56,003 bases of DNA from NCBI GenBank assembly GCA_964602415.1, contig CAZRQL010000022.1:1-56003 (forward strand). The letters run 5' to 3'. Position 1 is the stretch's first letter; each line of letters opens with the position of its first letter. Positions 1 to 7,948 of this stretch are shown here, one piece after another. The notes under the pieces were generated by a model. It ran no database searches and was not told where the DNA came from. It saw only the letters and a program-made list of their open reading frames with translations. The position numbers were made by a program, and so were the translations under genes. This DNA comes from CAZRQL01 sp964602415. GTDB taxonomy: Bacteria > Bacteroidota > Bacteroidia > Cytophagales > Flammeovirgaceae.

Positions 1-1177
1 CTTATTTTAAGCAATTAATTTTAACCTAATTATTGATAATGGCTTAAAAAGCCTTGAAGAAGCCCGTTTTTTACGAAAATAAATCATCCTTTCATAATCG
101 GGTGTCTAATTGTTGAGCTTTTCTATCAGTTTGGGCATACCAAGGATGTTCAAACTTCGTTTGAGGTTGTAAACCGTCATAATCAAAGCCATTTCTCCGT
201 TTACTTTTTCCAAACCCCGCAGGTTGGTGTGGTGGTAGCTCCATTGCCGTTTGATGGTGCCAAAGATATGCTCGTTGATTTCTTGTCGGCGGCGGTAAAG
301 GTGGGGGTTGTACCGGTAGTTTTCGGCGTTTTTCTCTATTGCTTCGGCAAATTCGCTTCGCTGTACCCCCCGCCGACCGTCGGCTTTGCCCGAGCAGAGG
401 TGCTGTACGGAGCAGGTTGTGCAGGCTGCCGTGCGGTATTGTTTAAAGCGGTAAAGTACTTTTTTGGTGTCCTTCTTTTCGTGCCAACTGCCTTTGGTAG
501 TGAGGGTTTGCCCTTCGGGGCAGGTGTAGGTATCGGTTTCTTTGTGGTACGTGAATTTCGAGACCATGTACTCTGGCTGCGTGCCGTGCTCGTTGCTGTT
601 GACCACCTCCGACATCGCCACAAGCGTCTCGATACCAGCTTATTGTGTGGTTTGTAGCTCCCGTCCGTTGTGGTAGCCCTTGTCGGCAATCACCCTCAGG
701 GCTTCGGATTGCAGGTTTTCTTTGGCTTCCCGGGCGGCGCGGCTCTGGGGTTATCCTTGCGGAAATCGGCGATGCTGTGGTAATTGGGCTGCTGACCGCA
801 CAGTAGCCAATGCAATTCGATGTTGCGGACGCACTCCCGTTCCAGTTTGCGGCTGCTGCGAAGGCCATTGAGATAGCCGTAGAGGTACAATTTCAGGAAT
901 GCAGACTGTTCAAAGGCGGGACGGCCTTCGGTTTTGATGGTTTGGGCGGCAAATCCAAGTTTGTTTAACTCCAATTTATCCACAAAAGCATCAATAAACC
1001 GAACCGAATTATCGGGGCTGATATGCTCTTCAAAACTCAAAAAACGTATCTCAAAGCGGTCTGTTTTGCGTTGCAGGGGCATGACAACAAGCTGTTTTTT
1101 TAACGCAATAAAAATACAGCTTTTTGATACAACTTCAAAATAATTCTTATTTTTGTGGGTCGGTTTTTTCACAGGCT
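1..1177 (-). mobile_element. Decayed IS1182-type insertion sequence (left end outside window)
   Basis: The region holds a broken transposase on the minus strand. It ends at 1161-1177 in a terminal sequence that reads CAGCCTGTGAAAAAACC on the minus strand. Two other copies of the same ends occur in the window, at 1804-2130 and 55726-56003, and show where the element stops. By comparison with the 1804 copy, about 80 bases of the left end lie before position 1. The transposase has lost its middle, so this copy is not autonomous. The family call rests on the transposase N- and C-terminal motifs. Confidence 0.75.
106..1082 (-). pseudogene. IS1182-family transposase, internally deleted and interrupted
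   Basis: The N-terminal part starts at the ATG at 1082 (MPLQRKTDRF) and carries the DUF772-like region with FLKLYLYGYLNGLRSSRKLE and IADFRKDN. Near 735-745 the reading jumps to another frame at a late position (KENLQSEALRVIADKGYHNG), so several hundred bases of the catalytic core are missing. An in-frame TAA follows at 640-642. The C-terminal part (106-621) has the Cys-rich segment TCSVQHLC and the HIFGTIKRQW...NLKRSL tail typical of IS1182 transposases. A full protein of this family is about 450-500 aa. It is a dead transposase. Confidence 0.8.
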
Positions 1178-1215
1178 GACGTTTCAAGAAGTAGGCAAAT
1201 TAAAAATTTAAAGTA

Positions 1216-1716
1216 ATGACAAAAAAAATCTTAACAGTAGTAACTGTAGCAAGTTTTATTTTAACATCGTGTGGAACTTTTCGTAAAAGTACAAACGCTG
1301 AAAATAATAATACCAATACCGTAGAAACGCAAAACCAAACCAAAATGACAAACATTGCTTTCACTGTGGCAAAAAATTATTTTGTAAATAATACTGTGAC
1401 AAAATTGGACAACCCGAAAATTGAAACTGCTGAAAAGTTTAATGAAAATTTTGGTATGGCAACAACAATGGGAGAAGAAGGGAGACCGACCGACATAGAT
1501 TTTTCAAAACAATTTGTAGTGGCTGTAATTCTGCCAGAAACAGACTTAGAAACTTCCATTACCCCAATTAGTTTACAAAAAAACACTAAAAATGAAATAA
1601 TATTAAATTATAAAAGTATTGTCGGACAAAAACAAACTTATAAAACACGTCCAAACTTTGCAATCATTGTAGACAAGAAAGAAAATGGAAATATAACAAT
1701 GAAAGAAATTAAATAA
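1216..1716 (+). CDS. Small lipoprotein of unknown function (possible PrcB_C-like domain)
   Basis: The protein is 166 aa. The N-terminus MTKKILTVVTVASFILTSC is a lipoprotein signal peptide with lipobox LTSC, so Cys19 is the likely lipidated residue. A low-complexity Asn/Thr-rich linker (about 24-45) follows, then one small domain with FVVAVILPETDLETSI, NEIILNYKS and PNFAIIVDKKENG. The spacing loosely recalls the PrcB C-terminal protease-inhibitor-like fold, but this is only an impression. The gene is much more AT-rich than the housekeeping genes, lies between IS remnants, and its stop is 1 base before an inverted-repeat motif. This suggests it is transferred cargo. Function is not known. Confidence 0.6.
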   Translation: MTKKILTVVTVASFILTSCGTFRKSTNAENNNTNTVETQNQTKMTNIAFTVAKNYFVNNTVTKLDNPKIETAEKFNENFGMATTMGEEGRPTDIDFSKQFVVAVILPETDLETSITPISLQKNTKNEIILNYKSIVGQKQTYKTRPNFAIIVDKKENGNITMKEIK

Positions 1717-2160
1717 AACTGCCACTAACACGACCTTTGCAAAAGGCTTTTGCCCCAACGCACCAGCCTACGCTCAAGAAGCCCTTCGCAAAGGTCTGTT
1801 CGTCAGACTGTGAAAAAACTCAGCCCCTCAATAATTAACTGCGATTTTAGCGCATCATAAGCCCATATTTTAATTGTAAGCAGACCTTATTTTAAGCAAT
1901 TAATTTTAACCTAATTATTGATAATGGCTTAAAAAGCCTTGAAGAAGCCCGTTTTTTACGAAAATAAATCATCCTTTCATAATCGGGTGTCTAATTGTTG
2001 AGCCTCATGGCGGTCTGTTTTGCATGGCAGGGGCATGACAACAAGCTATTTTTTCAACGCCATAACATACAGCTTTTTATTATGACTTCAAAATATTGAT
2101 ATGTTTGTAAAATGCTTTTTTTATAGCCTATCGTTAGCAGTAATGGTAGGACGACCCAAC
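1717..2160. repeat. Palindromic cassette-boundary repeat R1, interrupted by an IS derivative
   Basis: ACTGCCACTAAC (1718-1729) directly follows the lipoprotein stop. GACCTTTGC (1732-1740) pairs perfectly with GCAAAGGTC (1788-1796). The closing GTTAGCAGT lies at 2133-2141, after an inserted IS derivative (1804-2130), and TCGT occurs on both sides of the insert (1800-1803 and 2131-2134). Without the insert this is a palindrome of about 115 bases with CTAAC at one end and GTTAG at the other, placed between two genes. The whole 1717-2175 stretch has no gene. Confidence 0.55.
1804..2130 (-). mobile_element. Internally deleted (MITE-like) derivative of the IS1182-type element
   Basis: 1888-2002 is almost identical to window positions 1-115 (the transposase 3' end side). 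Right after it, 2003-2095 matches the other end of the element (the transposase start side, around 1056-1140). About 0.9 kb of the interior is therefore missing. The left terminus at 1804 reads CAGACTGTGAAAAAACTC. The right terminus near 2115-2130 is degenerate. It contains no reading frame, so any movement would need a transposase supplied in trans. Confidence 0.7.
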
Positions 2161-2175
2161 CGACAACGATAAACA

Positions 2176-2970
2176 ATGCAGAAAACGACATTTAAAATAT
2201 CAAAAATGGACTGCCCGTCCGAAGAACAAATGATACGGATGAAACTTGCCGACTTGACAAACATCAACTCGTTGGACTTTGACATCGCAAACAGACAACT
2301 AACAGTTTTTCATACAGACAACTACGACCAAATTTTTCAACGACTTGACAGCTTAAAGTTTGATACAACATTTATTGACAGCGTTTCGGCAGACAATTAC
2401 AGAACACCAGAAAACACCAACCAAGAAAGAAAATTGCTTTGGCAAGTTTTAGCCATTAACTTTTTCTTTTTTGCACTTGAACTTACGACAGGTTTTATTT
2501 CAAACTCAATGGGACTTGTGGCGGACAGTTTGGATATGCTTGCCGACAGCATTGTTTATGGACTTGCACTTTTTGCCGTTGGCGGAACAATCACGCGAAA
2601 AAAGAACATCGCAAAGTCCGCAGGTTATTTTCAGTTGACACTTGCCGTTTTTGGTTTTATTGAAGTTATCAGACGATTTATTGGGACTGAAATATTTCCT
2701 GTATTTCAGACAATGATAATTATTTCAATTCTTGCGCTTATTGGCAACGGACTTTGTTTGTACTTACTGCAAAAAAGTAAAAGTAAGGACGCACATATGA
2801 AAGCAAGTATGATTTTTACATCAAATGACGTAGTTGTAAATTTTGGAGTAATAGTAGCAGGTGGACTTGTTTACTTAACGAACTCAAAATATCCCGACCT
2901 CATCGTTGGGACAATTGTATTTTTCATCGTTGTACAAGGAGCATTTAAAATTTTAAAACTATCAAAATGA
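2176..2970 (+). CDS. Cation transporter: HMA-like N-domain plus CDF-type membrane domain
   Basis: The protein is 264 aa. Residues 1-70 look like a heavy-metal-associated fold, but the usual CxxC site is reduced to MDCPSEEQ with a single Cys. Residues about 88-264 form a membrane domain of the cation diffusion facilitator type with six hydrophobic segments. ADSLDMLADS in the second segment supplies acidic metal ligands, and TSNDVVVNFGV replaces the usual HxxxD site of segment five. It probably exports divalent metal at the inner membrane; the metal cannot be told. It lies alone between boundary repeats R1 and R2, which points to acquired cargo. Confidence 0.75.
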   Translation: MQKTTFKISKMDCPSEEQMIRMKLADLTNINSLDFDIANRQLTVFHTDNYDQIFQRLDSLKFDTTFIDSVSADNYRTPENTNQERKLLWQVLAINFFFFALELTTGFISNSMGLVADSLDMLADSIVYGLALFAVGGTITRKKNIAKSAGYFQLTLAVFGFIEVIRRFIGTEIFPVFQTMIIISILALIGNGLCLYLLQKSKSKDAHMKASMIFTSNDVVVNFGVIVAGGLVYLTNSKYPDLIVGTIVFFIVVQGAFKILKLSK

Positions 2971-2974
2971 CAAA

Positions 2975-3150
2975 TAACCACTACCGCCAACAGCGGTTTT
3001 GCGTCAGGCGGGGTGGCACTTCGGCAAGCTCAGTGGATTGCGTGCAAACTTGGAGCTTTGTGCTTTTACGCAAGTTTGTATTTGGCTGACACTTTTATAC
3101 TCCAAAACTGGCCCTTTGCAAACACTTTTCGGTCAGCCACTCACTTTGAT
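2975..3150. repeat. Boundary repeat R2, homologous to an inverted copy at 54537-54703
   Basis: It begins after the cation transporter stop with ACTACCGCCAAC (2980-2991) and contains CACTTCGGCAAGCTCAGTG, which occurs exactly, in reverse complement, in the repeat upstream of the Fic gene. Similarity covers at least 100 bases (…TTTTG-GTCAGG-GG…CACTTCGGC…ATTGCGTGCAAA). No gene is seen between 2971 and 3205. Confidence 0.65.
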
Positions 3151-3183
3151 AACAAACAGCTACTCCCGCTTGGCCTAAATCTG

Positions 3184-3191
3184 TAATTTTG
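3184..3191 (+). promoter_or_regulatory. Candidate -7 box for mutS2
   Basis: TAATTTTG fits the Bacteroidota -7 consensus TAnnTTTG and ends 14 bases before the mutS2 ATG. No TTTG box is seen at the usual distance upstream, so this is a weak call. Confidence 0.35.
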
Positions 3192-3205
3192 CCAAAAAAT
3201 CAGGG

Positions 3206-5581
3206 ATGATATACCCCCAAAACTTCGAACAAAAACTCGGCTTCGACAAACTCCGCGACGTAATCCTATCTTTTTGCAAAACAGCTATCGGAAAAACCTA
3301 CGCCCAAAAAATGCGGTTTTCCGCCGATCCGGCACTCATCACTAGGCTCAGCAACCAAGCCTACGAAATGCTCAATATCTTGCGCTCAGGGCAAAATTTT
3401 CCTGAAGACGAACTGGAAGACTTAACTTCACTGTGCGAAAAAGCGGCCATACAGGGGGCTTTTTTATCCGAGAGTGAATTTTCTCACCTCAGACGCGCTT
3501 TGGAAACGGGTTTGGCCGTCATAGCCCTGCTGGAACATACCCAAGAAATGGCGCAAGAACTGTTTGCCTTGCTGCCAAAGTTCTCGCTCTCGCCGCTCAA
3601 AACCGCCATTGACCGCGTACTCGACCCAACCGGCAAGGTAAAAGACAACGCCTCGCCGGAACTTCAACACATTAGAAAACAAATCGCTGCAAGAGAAACC
3701 GAAGCCCGTAAAACCATAGACAGCATTCTTAAGCACTACAAATCACAAGGTTACACCAAAGACGATGCCCAACCCACCATAAGAGACGGTAGGTTCGTTC
3801 TGCCCGTAGATGCTGCCTACAAAAGAGTAACCGGTGGACTGGTGCACGACAGCTCGGCAACCGGACAAACTCTATTCGTTGAGCCTCAGCAACTTCTGGA
3901 ACTCAATAACGACGTGCGCGAACTGCTGCTCAAAGAAAAAGCCGAAGTGGTCAAAATTCTGACCCGCCTGACAGACCAAATCCGTCCTGAGTTGCACATC
4001 GTGCTGCAAATCAATAGCTTTTTGGGAATTATGGATTTTGTTCGAGCCAAAGCCAAACTGGCTCAGCTGCTGGGAGCAGAGAAACCCATTTTTGTCGAAA
4101 AACCTCATCTTGAGTGGATTGAGGCTCGAAATCCCATCTTACAGCTCAATAAAAAAGTCGTCCCGCTCAATCTGAAGTTAGACGAAGCCATCCGAATCGT
4201 TTTGATTTCAGGCCCCAACGCCGGCGGCAAGTCCGTAGCCCTCAAAACGGTTGCCCTGTGCCAATACATGTGGCAGTGTGGTTTGCTCGTGCCCCTAAAG
4301 CCCCAAAGCCAAATCGGCTTGTTCAAACACATCTTGCTCGACATCGGCGACGACCAATCGTTGGAGAGCGATTTGAGCACCTATAGCTCGCACCTGACAG
4401 CCATGAAGTTGTTTTTGCGGCAGGCAAGCACCGAAACACTCTGTCTGATGGATGAATTCGGCACGGGTACGGAGCCTCAACTGGGTGCGGCCATTGCCGA
4501 GTCTATCTTGGAGGCTTTGCACGGACACGGTGTCTTTGCCGTTATCACCACCCACTACTCCAACCTCAAGTTTTTTGCAGACCGCACCCAAGGCATCCAA
4601 AACGCCGCCATGAAGTACGATGTGGAAAATATGTGCCCGCTTTTTGAGCTTGAGCAAGGAAAACCCGGCAGTTCTTTTGCGCTGGAGATAGCCCAAAAAA
4701 TAGGTCTCCCAAAAGCCGTCGTAGCCAAGGCAAAACAAAAAGTCGGACAAAAACAGGTCAGCGTTGACGAACTGCTGCTCAAACTCTCAGCAGAGCAAAA
4801 AGAGTTGGAAGAGCAAAAAAACCTCCTCAAACAACAACAAATCCAATACCAAGAGCTGTTGGAACGCTACCAAAAACTAAGTACCGAACTGGAGGACAAC
4901 AAAAAAAACATACTCCAAAAAGCCAAAATCGAAGCCAAAAACTTAATCGAGCAAGCCAACCGCCAAATCGAAAACACTATCCGCGCCATCAAAGAGCAAA
5001 AAGCTGAGAAACAAGCCACTAAAACAGCTCGCCTCGAACTGCAAGAACTCAAAACCCAAATAGAAGAATCCATAGAGCCTGCCGAAACCGAATTTTTTGA
5101 TGCCCTACAAACTGAAGCCCTCAAGGTGGGGGATTTTGTGAGAATAGAAGGGCAAACGGCAGTAGGGGAAATTGTGGCCATAAGCGAAAAAAACGCTCAG
5201 GTACTCATCGGCTCACTGAGAACCACCCTCAAAACCAACCGACTCATCAAGGTGAGCCGTAAAGAAGCCAAAGAACAAAACCGCACGATTGCCGAAAACT
5301 TGGGGGTTGGCATTAATATTTTGGAAAAAAAATTGGAGTTCAGCCATGAACTGGACATAAGAGGCAAACGGGCAGAGGAAGTATTGCCTATTTTGGAGCG
5401 TTTTATGGATTCGGCTTTGCTGGCCGGTGAACTGCAAGTCAGGATACTACACGGCAAAGGCAACGGAGTCTTGCGGGAAGTGGTGCGCACCCACTTGAAA
5501 GGCTACAAGCAGGTGAAGAGTTTGCGCGACGAGCATGCAGACAGGGGCGATGCGGGGGTTACATTGGTGGAATTAAGTTGA
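3206..5581 (+). CDS. mutS2: MutS2-family ATPase/endonuclease
   Basis: The protein is 791 aa, the normal size for MutS2. The MutS-type ATPase has its Walker A SGPNAGGKS at 335-343, the ABC-like DEFGTGTEP segment, and THYSNLK. A long Gln/Lys/Glu-rich coiled coil covers about 520-640. The C-terminal Smr nuclease domain (about 711-791) has LDIRGKR and the signature HGKGNGVLR. The family lacks the mismatch-recognition domain of MutS. It is known for suppressing recombination and, in Bacillus, for acting on collided ribosomes. The gene stands alone downstream of the mobile region. Confidence 0.93.
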   Translation: MIYPQNFEQKLGFDKLRDVILSFCKTAIGKTYAQKMRFSADPALITRLSNQAYEMLNILRSGQNFPEDELEDLTSLCEKAAIQGAFLSESEFSHLRRALETGLAVIALLEHTQEMAQELFALLPKFSLSPLKTAIDRVLDPTGKVKDNASPELQHIRKQIAARETEARKTIDSILKHYKSQGYTKDDAQPTIRDGRFVLPVDAAYKRVTGGLVHDSSATGQTLFVEPQQLLELNNDVRELLLKEKAEVVKILTRLTDQIRPELHIVLQINSFLGIMDFVRAKAKLAQLLGAEKPIFVEKPHLEWIEARNPILQLNKKVVPLNLKLDEAIRIVLISGPNAGGKSVALKTVALCQYMWQCGLLVPLKPQSQIGLFKHILLDIGDDQSLESDLSTYSSHLTAMKLFLRQASTETLCLMDEFGTGTEPQLGAAIAESILEALHGHGVFAVITTHYSNLKFFADRTQGIQNAAMKYDVENMCPLFELEQGKPGSSFALEIAQKIGLPKAVVAKAKQKVGQKQVSVDELLLKLSAEQKELEEQKNLLKQQQIQYQELLERYQKLSTELEDNKKNILQKAKIEAKNLIEQANRQIENTIRAIKEQKAEKQATKTARLELQELKTQIEESIEPAETEFFDALQTEALKVGDFVRIEGQTAVGEIVAISEKNAQVLIGSLRTTLKTNRLIKVSRKEAKEQNRTIAENLGVGINILEKKLEFSHELDIRGKRAEEVLPILERFMDSALLAGELQVRILHGKGNGVLREVVRTHLKGYKQVKSLRDEHADRGDAGVTLVELS

Positions 5582-5975
5582 ACCGGGTGCTTGTTTACCA
5601 TTTGAAAAAGGCAGGCTACCCTTGCGAAATTGTCAGATGGCTCTCTCATTTCCAATATACCTATACAGGATTTTGGTGCATGTGCAACGCTCCATTAACA
5701 TCCTATCCCAAACGAGATTTTTGGGGTATTTTACCCTACCGGGGGCATGTTATACTATAAATTAAGTGGTTTTATATTTTTTTAGAATTAAATCCTTGAA
5801 AATCAAGCGAATCAATCCTTAAAATCTTAAAAATCATTTAAATCTTGGTATAATTTGAAATACAGAAAAGATAACCTTTGTCAAATTTTCTTAAGAAAAT
5901 TAAAGTCAGCCACTACATTTGGTTTTTTGATAATATAATTTGTTCATTTACGTATCAAAAAAAAAAACAAAATTT
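5582..5975. other. Gene-free spacer with an AT-rich iterated motif
   Basis: No convincing gene lies here; a 60-codon frame from a TTG at 5578 looks accidental. At 5787-5850 the motif AATC(C/T)TT.AAAATC is repeated several times with small spacing changes. A candidate -7 box TACATTTG (5914-5921) lies 54 bases before the next start codon. Confidence 0.5.
5914..5921 (+). promoter_or_regulatory. Candidate -7 box for the OmpA-like gene
   Basis: TACATTTG matches TAnnTTTG exactly. A TTTG box at standard spacing is not visible. Confidence 0.35.
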
Positions 5976-7889
5976 ATGGAAACACTCAAAAAAATAAAAT
6001 TCGGTTATCTGCCAATTATTTTATTATGTGCCAATCTGTCTTTGGCTCAAAAAAACAACTTAGTACCCAACCCAAGTTTTGAGGAATATAAGTCTCTGCC
6101 GTATGGAGAAGCTGACTTTCATTTGGTCAAAGATTGGCTTTCCCCTTCTGCATTGAACGGTGAAAAAGCGAGCTATCCCAAGGCAACTGTTGATTATATG
6201 CACAGAAAAGGCTCAGGAGCGGCAAAAATCCCCGATACTTACTACGGATATATCGAACCCTATGACGGAGATGCAGTAGCACACTTTGGGATTACCAACG
6301 GCGACCAAGACTTCAGAGAGTACTTGGCCGTACGACTCAAATCCGCTCCCGAAGTAGGGAAAAAATACACTGTGAGTTTTTATTTGGCCAACGCTCAAAA
6401 AAATAGCTATGGCAACCGTGCCGGCAAAGACGTGCACGTACTTTTCACCAATGATTTTCCAAAACAAAGTAGGGCTGAAGCCTTACAGCAATACACCCCT
6501 CAGCTCAAAATGGAAGAATATTTCTACTCAACCGAATGGAAAAAAATCAGCTTTACCTACATACCTACCGAACCCAATCTTGATGTGATGGTGATAGGCA
6601 ACTTTTACCCACCCAGCAAAACTGTGTTAGGGCCTAAATTCGATGGCAGGTACAGCGACGCTTACTTTTTTATTGACATGGTCAGCGTGGTACCCGGAGA
6701 GGACTCTGAGCCGCCGGTAGTAGCAGCCAAACCCAAAATGATTGCCATTTCTGTTAAAGTGTTGGATAAAAAAACCTCAAAACCCGTTTCTTCTGCCCAA
6801 ATATCTATAGCTGCCGCAGAGTCTTCGGATGTTGTCAAAATGAGCGACAGTGAAGGAAAAGCAAATTTTGACCTTGTCCACTCAGAAGAGTACAACTGGG
6901 AAGTCTCCGCTCCCAACTACCAAAAAAATGACGGCGTTTTGACAGTCAAAGAATCAGAGTCTAAAATAGAATACACCATTTATTTGGAAAGAAACCCGCC
7001 CCGAGGCACTTCTGTATATGTCAGCGCCATTGATGAAGACAGTAAACTTGCGCTTGATAACGCGGTCGTTACCCTAATGCCCCCGTCTTCATCCGAAAGA
7101 GTGCGAAGTGTACCTACTTTAGGGGGTGCGGCTTGGTTTTCCTTGCCCCTCTGGAAAGACTTTGAAGTCAAAATCTCCAAAGAAGGCTATTTGCCCTTTG
7201 AGCAAAAAGTTCAAGCCCAAGAGGGAACAAACCCTGACTCCCTATATGTCTCTATTACAGGATCACTAAAAAAGAAAGAGATCAAACTAACCATCAAAGG
7301 TACTTTGAGAGACCAAAAAACCAAAGCACCGCTTGCAGGGGAAGTTGAACTCAAATTTGCAGGCAAATCAGAAAAAATAACCGTTACTCCCAAAGGAACA
7401 TTTGAACTTGTGATGCCCTACCAATCAAAATTAGCCTACTACGCAAAGGCTAAAGGCTATTTGCAAGAAGAAGACCAAAAAGATATCAGCCCCTCCACTT
7501 CAGATATCAGCCTGAACTTAGACATCGAATTGGAAAAACTCGAAATCGGCAAAACGGTAACCCTGAAAAACGTGCTGTTTGTACAAGGACAACCCACTCT
7601 GCTACCCGAATCTTATCCCGAGTTAGATAAACTCTTGAATTTATTGCACGAAAACCCTGAAGTCAAAATAGATATGGCCGGACACACCGATATTATCGGT
7701 AACCCCGTAAAGAACCAACAACTCTCAGAAGCCCGCGTCAAAAAAATCAAAGAGTACCTTGTGGAAAAAGGAATAGCCGAAACCAGAATTAGTGGAAAAG
7801 GCTACGGTAGCTCTAAACCACTTTATGAGGGCAATGACCCGAACAAAAGGGCTCAAAACCGAAGGGTTGAGTTTACGATTGTAGAATAA
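5976..7889 (+). CDS. OmpA-family outer-membrane/peptidoglycan-linked protein with repeat domains
   Basis: The protein is 637 aa from the ATG at 5976. A TTG-started form 12 codons longer would spoil the signal peptide METLKKIKFGYLPIILLCANLSLAQ. Residues about 25-235 form an N-terminal beta-sandwich region beginning NLVPNPSFEEY. Three carboxypeptidase-regulatory/PEGA-like beta repeats follow (about 250-520). The C-terminal OmpA domain (about 525-637) has the peptidoglycan-binding pattern GHTDIIG...LSEARVKKIKEYL...NRRVEF. It probably tethers the envelope to the wall and may bind glycan or protein through the N-domain. It is convergent with rpoC. Confidence 0.85.
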   Translation: METLKKIKFGYLPIILLCANLSLAQKNNLVPNPSFEEYKSLPYGEADFHLVKDWLSPSALNGEKASYPKATVDYMHRKGSGAAKIPDTYYGYIEPYDGDAVAHFGITNGDQDFREYLAVRLKSAPEVGKKYTVSFYLANAQKNSYGNRAGKDVHVLFTNDFPKQSRAEALQQYTPQLKMEEYFYSTEWKKISFTYIPTEPNLDVMVIGNFYPPSKTVLGPKFDGRYSDAYFFIDMVSVVPGEDSEPPVVAAKPKMIAISVKVLDKKTSKPVSSAQISIAAAESSDVVKMSDSEGKANFDLVHSEEYNWEVSAPNYQKNDGVLTVKESESKIEYTIYLERNPPRGTSVYVSAIDEDSKLALDNAVVTLMPPSSSERVRSVPTLGGAAWFSLPLWKDFEVKISKEGYLPFEQKVQAQEGTNPDSLYVSITGSLKKKEIKLTIKGTLRDQKTKAPLAGEVELKFAGKSEKITVTPKGTFELVMPYQSKLAYYAKAKGYLQEEDQKDISPSTSDISLNLDIELEKLEIGKTVTLKNVLFVQGQPTLLPESYPELDKLLNLLHENPEVKIDMAGHTDIIGNPVKNQQLSEARVKKIKEYLVEKGIAETRISGKGYGSSKPLYEGNDPNKRAQNRRVEFTIVE

Positions 7890-7892
7890 AAC

Positions 7893-7922
7893 AATAGCCC
7901 ACGGTTTAAACCGTGGGCTATT
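7893..7922. terminator. Bidirectional terminator between the OmpA-like gene and rpoC
   Basis: There is a perfect 15-base inverted repeat (AATAGCCCACGGTTT and its complement) with no formal loop. A T-rich stretch follows on the plus side and an A-rich stretch precedes it. It sits 4 bases after the plus-strand stop and 27 bases beyond the rpoC stop. Confidence 0.85.
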
Positions 7923-7948
7923 TAATTTTTAAACCAATAATCTTTACT

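Noticed and set aside
229..657. 142-codon plus-strand frame opposite the transposase
   Set aside because: It is antisense to the conserved transposase C-terminal part and its hydrophobic Gly/Val/Phe composition is what an antisense frame of that gene would give.
1718..2141. Classical integron attC site
   Set aside because: The gene-palindrome-gene order is similar, but the core motifs (CACTAAC, GTTAGCA) do not fit the RYYYAAC/GTTRRRY consensus and no integron integrase lies in the window; kept only as attC-like.
5578..5760. 60-codon frame after mutS2 starting with TTG
   Set aside because: It overlaps the mutS2 stop, starts with TTG without any promoter or family resemblance, and its composition (many Tyr/Trp/Cys, no domain) looks accidental.
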